A stretch of 13,580 nucleotides of DNA, taken from the NCBI GenBank assembly GCA_958430865.1, contig CAUDNR010004370.1, positions 31,798 through 45,377 on the forward strand, in the 5' to 3' direction. This stretch comes from Entrophospora sp. SA101 (lineage: Eukaryota; Glomeromycota; Glomeromycetes; Entrophosporales; Entrophosporaceae). Position numbers and translations under genes: made by a program. The number at the start of each line of letters is the position of its first letter. Position 1 is the first letter of the stretch. Positions 7,346 through 13,580 of this stretch are shown in pieces. The notes beneath the pieces were generated by a model. The model saw nothing but the letters and a program-made list of their open reading frames with translations, was not told the origin of the DNA and did not search any database.

Positions 7346-8352
7346 TAGTTGGCTCGGTTTAAAGACCTTCTAAATTTTGGGCAAAGTTTAAAAGTATAGA
7401 AGTCATTTTCCGTCCTACCTTTTAAAAAAATAGCTCTATTAGTTGATAGAATATGCCTTTAGTTTTAATGTAATAGAGAGATTTTCTCAAAAAAATTATT
7501 TGTTGTAGAGTTCTATTCTTTTTTAAAGCATGTAGTTCATATGCTTTTTCAAAATTAAAATCTTGAATATCTGGACCATTTAATAAAATCATTAAATGAT
7601 AATAAATAAAAATACGTTTGTTATTTTTAGTTATCAATAAAAATAGGATTATACGTACCAAAAACATTAATGATTAATTGCTAACAAAAAATGGAATTAT
7701 TCTAATATAATAAACAAACAATATTTCTATTTGTTTTTGGTTATCATACCGAAGCATCAATGATTTATTGTTAACAAAAATGGAATATAATAAATAATAA
7801 ATAAAAAGTATGTCCCTTTATTTTTTGGTTATCGTACCCGAAGCATCAATGATTTATTGTTAACAAAAATGGAATTATTCTAATATAATAAATAAAAAAT
7901 ATGTCCGTTCATTTTTGGTTATCATACTCGAAACATTGTTTACAAAAAATGGAATTTTTCTAATATAATAAATAATAAATAAAAAGTATGTCCCTTTATT
8001 TTTTTGGTTATCGTACCCGAAACACCAATGATTTATTGTTAACAAAAATGGAATTATGTCCATTTATTTTTGGTTATCATACTCGAAACATCATGATTTA
8101 TTGTTAACAAAAATGGAATTTTTCTAAAATAATAAATAAAAGTATGTCCGTTTATTTTTGATTATCAATAAAAAATAGAATTGAACCCAAAAACATCAAC
8201 AAAAGTTGATATAAATAATTTTAATAGTTTTTTTAGAAACTAAAATCACGTGAAGCCCTATTTATTGAAAAATTTGAACAAATAACAAAATTGCCATTTT
8301 GAAATTTGATCACGTGGCGCAGCAATAGGAAGTCTTTAAACCGAGCCAACCA
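7346..8352. mobile_element. Tc1/mariner-like non-autonomous element, about 1 kb
   Basis: The ends form an inverted repeat: TAGTTGGCTCGGTTTAAAGA at 7346-7365 pairs with 8333-8352, with a single mismatch at the second position. Flanking TA dinucleotides (7344-7345 and 8353-8354) fit the TA target duplication of the Tc1/mariner superfamily, though TA is frequent in such AT-rich DNA. No transposase is encoded. Most of the interior is a minisatellite (7625-8175). Left of it, the minus strand (7422-7667) encodes a peptide with NGPDIQDFNFEKAYELHALK, which could be a coding remnant. Superfamily assignment is less certain than for the hAT MITE. Confidence 0.6.
7625..8175 (+). repeat. Minisatellite, ~88-91 bp period, about 6-7 copies
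   Basis: Tandem units contain TTTTTGGTTATCRTACYCGAA, then CATCAATGATTTATTGTTAAC, then AAAAATGGAAT, TTCTAATATAATAAATAA and AAAAGTATGTCC. The TTATC core occurs near 7631, 7741, 7829, 7920, 8007, 8073 and 8163, so spacing is mostly 88-91 bp with one short (~65) and one long (~110) unit. The outermost units both read TTATCAATAAAAA instead of TTATCRTACC, so the array is framed by related edge units. It is not a CRISPR: there are no unique spacers and units merge directly. Confidence 0.8.
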
Positions 8353-9530
8353 TATTATTAATTAAATTTTGTATACATATACCGGATTCTCTGAAAACCA
8401 TTTCATATTAATATCAATCAACACTGTCTAATAACGAATTCATGTGATCTAAAAATAAAAAAAAATATGCTAATTAATCTTAAAAATAAACCTAATTATT
8501 TAAATCTTAATAAATAAATAATGATCTAATGTACCAAAGTATAGAAAACAATAAATTGGATTTCTTGATTTGAATCCACTTAATTCAAGCTCTAAATTAA
8601 TTTATTTTGTTTCTTTATTTTTCAAAATGTTATAAATAAAAAGAAAATCTTTAACTGCTTTGGTAAAAAGAGAGATTTGTATAGTAAAGCAGACAATTCC
8701 GATTCCAACAAACAAAGAATTACGTAGCAACAACTTAAAGTCGAAAAAATAGGATTTAATACCTAAATCAGATGGTTTTTTTTAATATTAACATTGAATA
8801 AGATTTTTTTTTATGTAATATAAATAACTAACGCTTATTTTTTTTTGTTTTAGTTAATAAAATTCACGCAAACTTCATACATGTAATGATCGACGATTTT
8901 TATAAACTGGTTAAAAAGTGAACTTATTTAAATTTTATGTTAATAGTTGAACCAACAATTAATTACGATCACATAGATCAGTAGGATAAAAGTAGTTAAG
9001 AAAGATAATTAATAAGCATCACGGTCACATAGATCATGTAAAATCGCAAGATAAAAATCATCCAAGCCATTTAACAAAGCACAAGAAGGTTGGTGTGTAG
9101 TCATGTAAACAAGTCGTTACTATCAGAAATCGAAGTTTTCTTTTTTCGATAAGAAATTTTTTGGGAAACGCTAAATTTTTATATTAATATATAACAAGAA
9201 ATCGGAAGTTAAAAAAGGGGTGCCAAAATGATAAAACTCTTTGGATATGATTGAACATGGCGAAGAATTAAATCGTGAAAATGTGACAAATTAAAAGATT
9301 TTGAAACGTAATCATTTAATTAAATTCAATTAATTTCGAATTTAGAAAAAATTTCGGGGATGTTTCCGCAGAAAGTTCTCTGATTTATATTAAAATGAAT
9401 GAATATCGGACTTTATTCCAGGAAACTCCTTTAATGTAATTTACGCCAAGAAACACAAAGAATAGTATTAAGTGTAAAAATTATCAGGGTTATACAATAT
9501 ATACAATAATAATTTTTCATTCATGCATGT
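8353..9530. other. AT-rich intergenic region, no gene seen
   Basis: About 1.2 kb with no supported ORF on either strand and no RNA gene. It contains poly-T tracts near 8775-8850 and one short direct duplication: GATCACATAGATCA at 8967-8980 and GGTCACATAGATCA at 9023-9036, each followed by a similar GATAAAA segment. Confidence 0.5.
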
Positions 9531-9538
9531 CAAGTTAG

Positions 9539-9587
9539 AACTGGTTTGTAGAACTGGTACAGAACCGGTTAGAACCAGTTACACGTG
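9539..9587. promoter_or_regulatory. Four phased AACYGGTT-type sites plus E-box upstream of the F-box gene
   Basis: AACTGGTT (9539-9546), AACTGGTA (9552-9559), AACCGGTT (9563-9570) and AACCAGTT (9573-9580) lie 13, 11 and 10 bp apart, close to one helical turn, and are followed by CACGTG at 9582-9587. The cluster ends 66 nt before the ATG at 9654. AACCGGTT is the consensus of Grainyhead/CP2-type factors, which exist in fungi, and CACGTG is the core bHLH site. Regulation by these factors is an inference; a decayed repeat could look similar. Confidence 0.45.
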
Positions 9588-9653
9588 CAACAGAAGAAAT
9601 AATTTAAATTGATGATTGTTTCGGGATAAAAAATTTCGTAAAATTAATTTATA

Positions 9654-10897
9654 ATGAAATCCGTTCAATCAAACTTATGTGCAGATATTATAATAGAGAT
9701 TCTCAAACATTTGGGTGTTCGTGATTTACTTTCAGCACTTCTGATTAATCGACAATGGTGCCAAGTCGCCATTCCAATGTATTGGAAAGCTCCATTCAGT
9801 TATGCAAAAAAAAGGGGCATGGCTGCACTAAAGACATATGAATTATTTCTTGAACAAAAAATGCCAAAGGACTCTGCACAGGGAGCAGTTCAAAAGTCTC
9901 CAGGACTTTACAATTATCCATCATTTCTTAAGGAACTCAATTACACGAACCTATTGATGTTGGTAGGGATGCGTCAAAGTATCCCAGAAATATTTCAAAT
10001 GCTAGCAAACGTTGGTGTTTGTCTGGACACTTTTATTATGGATAATAATGGTGTAAATTATGAAATATGGACAGAAGCGTCATGCTATGCCCAAATATTC
10101 GATTCTCTCACCTACATCGAAATACATATGCCTTTTCCAAAAAATAATATCATGAAGATATTAACAAAAAATTGCACCAGGCTGGTATGTTTGTGCTTCT
10201 AAACGGTGCTCCTATGCACCGAGTGAGAAATTTTCTTTATGTTGTTGATATTAGTCTGCATTTGCATATTGCATCTAACATTTTTAATACATAATCACTC
10301 ACGGTAAATATTTTAAATGATTTCTTCCAGTCCCATCTCGATATCAATCTTTATGACAACTCTAATGAGCGTGTTGAAGAAACTCTTGATTGTCTTAAGA
10401 AACTCATCTCCACCCAGCGATGCTTTATGAATCTTCGGTTGGTGTTTATAAATGGACCTGGGAAAAGGCTAATTGAAATGTTTCAGTCCCGGCCTGAATC
10501 CTTCAAACGTCTTGAACTTGTAAAATGGAACTTCGACGAGTGTGATTGGGGATGGCTGAAAAAATGTTCAAATTTGAGCGAATTTGCAATTACAAGCCCT
10601 CCTCGAATTTTAATCTCTGACATTTTGGGCACCGATTATGCAACCCATAACTTAAGGCCATCAAAAAATAATAAAAATTCTAGGGTTACAACTGCACATT
10701 GGTATTTAGATGATGATGATGACGAAATTATTTCAACGCCATACTTTCACCCAGATAAATCATCGGTAGTGTATAATAGATCTCCTCCAGTTGTAATCCA
10801 ATCACGGGTAACCCAACCACCATCGACTTACTCCGAGATACTCCTCAAATTACAAATTTTACGAAAGTATAATGAATTGTCATCATCATTAAATTAA
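9654..10897 (+). CDS. F-box protein, two exons, 365 aa
   Basis: Exon 1 is 9654-10184, the intron 10185-10330 (146 nt, GTATGT..TTCCAG, phase 0) and exon 2 10331-10897. Joining restores a continuous frame, CTRL then SHLDINLYD. Residues 8-50 form the F-box: LCADIIIEILKHL, DLLSALLINRQWCQVAIP and a Trp-rich end MYWKAPFSY. In F-box proteins this segment binds Skp1 of the SCF ubiquitin ligase. The rest has Leu-rich repeat-like segments (FKRLELVKWNF, LKKCSNLSEFAI) that would choose the substrate. The C-terminus carries an acidic DDDDDE tract and a Pro/Ser-rich stretch. At 365 residues it is shorter than many AMF F-box/LRR proteins (about 450-600), so the tail may be truncated. Glomeromycotina genomes contain hundreds of such genes; the target is unknown. 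Phased AACYGGTT sites lie just upstream. Confidence 0.9.
10185..10330 (+). other. Spliceosomal intron of the F-box gene
   Basis: The donor GTATGT and acceptor TTCTTCCAG are canonical, and removal keeps the frame between CTRL and SHLD. Without removal, translation stops at TAA (10201-10203) a few codons after the donor. Confidence 0.88.
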
Positions 10898-11413
10898 AAT
10901 AATATTCTAACTCATAAAGGCATTGAAAGCAAGCGGTAATTCTACAATCATTAAATGATTTTTCATAATAAGCTTTCTGATATTTGAATATTCTAAAATA
11001 AATTTTAAACATCACAATTAGGTATCATTAGATATTTATGACAATTGTTCTAAATCAAAAGCAACATAATTCAGTTGTAAAAATTTAGCATAATTAATTA
11101 TGTAATAATGAATTCCAATAGTTGAAAAGCTAATTTAATGATATTATTATTTTATTAAAAACTAATTAAATTTAAACAATAAGCACCATCTCCCAAAAAA
11201 GGTCACTGGTATCACCTACTTTGTTAATATTATATATAGTAAACAAATATTTTACCATCACGATTAATTTTTTCCAATCTCTTGTATTCGATCAAAGTAC
11301 TTTTTGAACATTTGAGAAAATCAAATTTCAGTTTTCCAAGTAGCTTTCTCTACTCAAGTTTGGCATTCAACATATATATGAGGTAAAGTTAAACCCTGTA
11401 TTTTTATGAAAAA
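10898..11413. other. AT-rich 3' flank of the F-box gene, no gene seen
   Basis: About 500 bp with no supported coding region. A perfect 14-bp palindrome CATAATTAATTATG lies at 11089-11102; in such AT-rich DNA it may be chance. No polyadenylation site can be placed with confidence. Confidence 0.45.
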
Positions 11414-12095
11414 TCAATGAGAAGGCATTATGGAACGAAATTGTATAAACTTTATTAATTAATTAAGAAAAGTATTTTCATCATTCGTTATTGTAAAATG
11501 CATATAACAAATGTTACAACAAAACAAATAGAATAACTTTTTTTTTCTTGTCTTGTCTCGATGTTAGTCGGGTTCCTTTTTCCTTAATATTATCCAACGT
11601 TAGATAACACAAACTTTATTAATTAGTAAATGTATTTTCATCACTCGTTGTTATAACACGTGTGTATAACCAACGTCGCAATATAATGAACAGGATAATA
11701 TTTGACTTGCATCATCTCAATGCTAGTCGGGCAACACGATTGAAGGAAATAAAGAAAATCCGTCACATAAATTTTATTAACTAATAAGCATTCTCATCAC
11801 TCGTTATTTATTATAACATGTGTATGCTATACCATTACAAACGCATTATTATTGCAAATATACAATTGATCTAAAAGGAATTAAGATAATTTGTGTGTGT
11901 GTATGTGTATGTGTGTCTCTAGTCAAGTTCCCATTTCATTGCCATGCTCTTGTTCATTTCTTCATCAACTTTTTCAAAAGACTTTCCTCTCTTAATAGTC
12001 TTTCTTTTATTTCCTGGGGACGTCAAGGATCTTTTATCTTTATTTTCATTTTTTTTTTTGAAAAATCGCTTGATCCAACGAATGCGTCTTCAAGT
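11414..12095 (+). repeat. Dispersed repeat, copy B with internal tandem expansion
   Basis: It begins with AATGAGAAGGCATT near 11417 and ends in the GGGGACGTCAAGGATCTTTT and CGCTTGAT blocks near 12016-12075. Both ends match copy A (6808-7030) in order and orientation. Between them lie three diverged tandem units (11441-11925) that copy A lacks. It may be a non-autonomous element or a duplicated promoter fragment; its ends are not defined. Confidence 0.55.
11441..11925 (+). repeat. Three diverged tandem units of about 160 bp
   Basis: Each unit starts with AAACTTTATTAATT-like sequence (near 11447, 11611 and 11769; spacings 164 and 158), followed by a TTTTCATCAYTCGTTRTTRTAA-like block and ending with a CTCGATGTTAGTCGGG-like block (11556-11572, about 11718-11732, and a weak match CTCTAGTCAAG near 11918). 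Unit 3 carries an internal TGTG/TATG microsatellite at 11892-11916. Sequence divergence indicates an old expansion. Confidence 0.65.
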
Positions 12096-12620
12096 TTTTA
12101 TAATGCTGCTCGATTCTTGACAACTTTTTTTTTATCTTTTTTTTATATTGTTTGAACATTCTGATAACGACAATGACGATGACGTTGACGATTCTATAAC
12201 TGGATATGTAAATTCCAACTCTATAGCCTCCAAATATAAAAATATTCCCACCTGGTACCAATTTGCCAACGGTTGAAATTGTAGTCCTTTTTAGGTTATC
12301 ATTGATGTATTGGAATCTAATAAATAAATACATTCATTTGCCTAATATAGTTTACATACTAGTTTAACTCTAAAAGAAACCTTTTTTTTATCTAGAATTG
12401 ATAGGTTATTTGTTTCAAGATTTTTTGTTTTGGTGACTCCGTTGTAGGTCCCTTTCATCAAACCAATTCTCTCATATCCCCATTTATTATCCTTTTTGTT
12501 AATGTACATGCCAATGCAAATGAATAGAGGGAGGGTTTGCATTGCGGCAATTTCTCGTAGCCACCAGTGCCACCATTATTTTTATCATTAATACCATTGT
12601 TAATGTAAGTTGCTGCTGCT

Positions 12621-12746
12621 ATTATTGTCACCATCATTATTGTCGTTTTCATTGTTGCCGTCATCATTATTATCATCGTCATTGTTATTATTGTCGTTAT
12701 TATTGTTATCATCATCATTATTTTTGGCATCATCATCACCATTATC
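12621..12746 (-). repeat. RTY triplet tract, possible relic of an Asp/Asn-rich gene
   Basis: Forty-two consecutive triplets on the plus strand are nearly all of the form R-T-Y (ATT, ATC, GTT, GTC); the few exceptions are ACC, GCC, GGC, TTC and TTT. Read on the minus strand this encodes an Asp/Asn-rich stretch ending in SSSNLH and a stop at 12602-12600. In the next frame the minus strand continues with INNGINDKNNGGTGGYEKLP (12593 downward) to a stop at 12458. It may be an eroded coding region with one frameshift, or only a mutated (ATT)n microsatellite. Confidence 0.45.
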
Positions 12747-12769
12747 AATGGTATAAATAGTAACAGATG

Positions 12770-13322
12770 ATGGTGAAGTTAGACCTTAACTTAAAAAATT
12801 TGGATAGAAAAGTGGGATCATATTAAAACTAATGAATTGTTGAAAAAAAAAGGGAAAACTGAACAAAGTGGGGTGGACATTATGTTACAAAGAAATTTCA
12901 GAGATCAAAATTTAGTCAACTCCCGGAAAAGAAAAAGAGTCAATTTTTAGATTTTCACCTTGATAATATCAAAATCAAGACTTGGTTTAATAACGGGTGC
13001 CACGGGTGTGGATGTGGATGTTTGGAATAAGCCATCTTTTTCATTAAAATGACGTACAGAATGTTTGACAATTTACACTCAAGCTTGCTTCAGATTTTTT
13101 TTGTATGTAAATTCTAAATCTTTTTATTTTGTGAGATCGCGTGCGTACAAATTACTTTGTCAATATTATTATTAATTTAATTTAAGCTCAACCTGAAATT
13201 GGCAAATTGTTAGGCAACGAGAGCCTGAAATTACCCAAGGAATATTTTATTTAAATTAACTAGGGTTTTTGGGTCAGGTTTGCTCTGCCAGTAATTTACT
13301 TGCTACTTTGAAACTGTAGTAG
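12770..13322. other. AT-rich region without a supported gene
   Basis: No coding region of useful length. A short G-rich direct repeat GGGTGCCACGGGTGTGGATG with a following TGGATGT lies near 12995-13021. Nothing else could be assigned. Confidence 0.4.
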
Positions 13323-13580
13323 TAGGGATGTTGATGGTCCGATTCAGACTGAATGAGACTGTGGGACCGAACCGTTAATTTTTTCTATCATAAAGCATTT
13401 ATTTCAATTTAATTAGTTTTTATCAATTAAATTAAAATTATTAATATATTTCAAAAAGGATATATACAGTTTTAAAATTCATTCATTGTGATAATAAAAC
13501 CGACCTAACTGAAGAATGTCCCAAAAAGTAAATCAGAGTTTCACGGGAATGAACTGATTTCTTTAAGTATAGTATTAAGA
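13323..13580 (+). mobile_element. Possible hAT-like element terminus, partial
   Basis: TAGGGATGTTGATGGTCCG at 13323-13341, followed by a palindrome ATTCAGACTGAAT (13342-13354) and GGGACCGAACCG at about 13363-13374, resembles the left end of hAT elements that begin YAGGGATGT and carry GGTCCG/GGACCG subterminal repeats. No inverted partner occurs to the left, so the other end and the 8-bp duplication would lie beyond the window. Confidence 0.35.

Noticed and set aside
7875..8063. 62-aa minus-strand ORF in the minisatellite
   Set aside because: The coding appearance arises from repeated units; the same peptide pieces recur with each unit.
7625..8175. CRISPR-like array
   Set aside because: Repeats are contiguous ~90-bp units without unique spacers, in a eukaryotic context.
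11820..12542. ORFs at 11820-12155 (+), 12046-12333 (-) and 12342-12542 (-)
   Set aside because: They run through T-rich tracts, a TG microsatellite or repeat DNA and have compositions dominated by F, C, I or K; no domain or splice context supports them, although the 12342-12542 peptide is not excluded.
12542..12760. Plus-strand His/Cys/Tyr-rich ORF
   Set aside because: It is a frame of the RTY triplet tract and reads as low-complexity C/H/Y; metal-binding look is an artefact of the repeat.
1..13580. tRNA or rRNA genes
   Set aside because: No A-box/B-box pair (GGTTCGANNC-type) with a foldable cloverleaf and no rRNA-like conserved core was found on either strand.

Overview
The window looks like nuclear DNA of an arbuscular mycorrhizal fungus, most likely Rhizophagus or a close Glomeromycotina relative. 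The reasons are a very AT-rich background, spliceosomal introns of about 45-146 nt, an F-box protein with the N-terminus typical of the large AMF F-box family, a C-terminal domain of a multi-exon gene that I associate with a large AMF lineage-specific family, a Crinkler-like header peptide, and dense small DNA transposon debris. The species assignment rests on family recognition, not on a search.

Layout. Positions 1-2464 form a compact, intronless block of three genes: a small zinc-ribbon plus PD-(D/E)XK-type nuclease (minus strand), an A32/FtsK-HerA-like packaging-type ATPase (plus strand), and an unknown protein with a putative zinc site and an IQ-like helix (minus strand). Spacers are only 129 and 58 nt. 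This gene style resembles integrated large DNA virus or Polinton-like material more than the rest of the window. After about 1 kb of silent AT-rich DNA come two small plus-strand genes: an 80-residue protein resembling a bare Crinkler (CRN) ubiquitin-like header, and a 76-residue basic hypothetical protein. Convergent to them, a minus-strand gene runs from about 6082 to 4299. I can join six exons of it in one frame (483 residues without the unresolved 5' start). Its C-terminal domain has a PD...E-x4-E pattern; one donor site is non-canonical and the 5' end may be decayed.

Positions 6350-8354 are transposon territory. A 259-bp hAT-type MITE has perfect 11-bp terminal inverted repeats and a perfect 8-bp target duplication. 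A roughly 1-kb element with about 21-bp terminal inverted repeats and a TA duplication carries a minisatellite with an ~88-91 bp period. AT-rich DNA with no supported gene follows to about 9530. A two-exon F-box gene occupies 9654-10897; its upstream region holds four helically phased AACYGGTT-type sites and an E-box. The right end (10898-13580) is repeat-rich: a dispersed repeat related to 6808-7030 with a threefold internal tandem expansion, a strict RTY triplet tract that could be the relic of an Asp/Asn-rich gene on the minus strand, and a hAT-like terminus whose other end would lie beyond the window.

How the genes relate: no operon logic applies. The first block may work, or may once have worked, as parts of a mobile or viral genome (DNA cleavage and packaging-type ATPase). 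The CRN-like header and the split minus-strand gene belong to expanded AMF families often discussed with effectors and nuclease-like domains. The F-box protein is a predicted SCF ubiquitin-ligase substrate adaptor. A functional connection among these three parts is not visible in the sequence.
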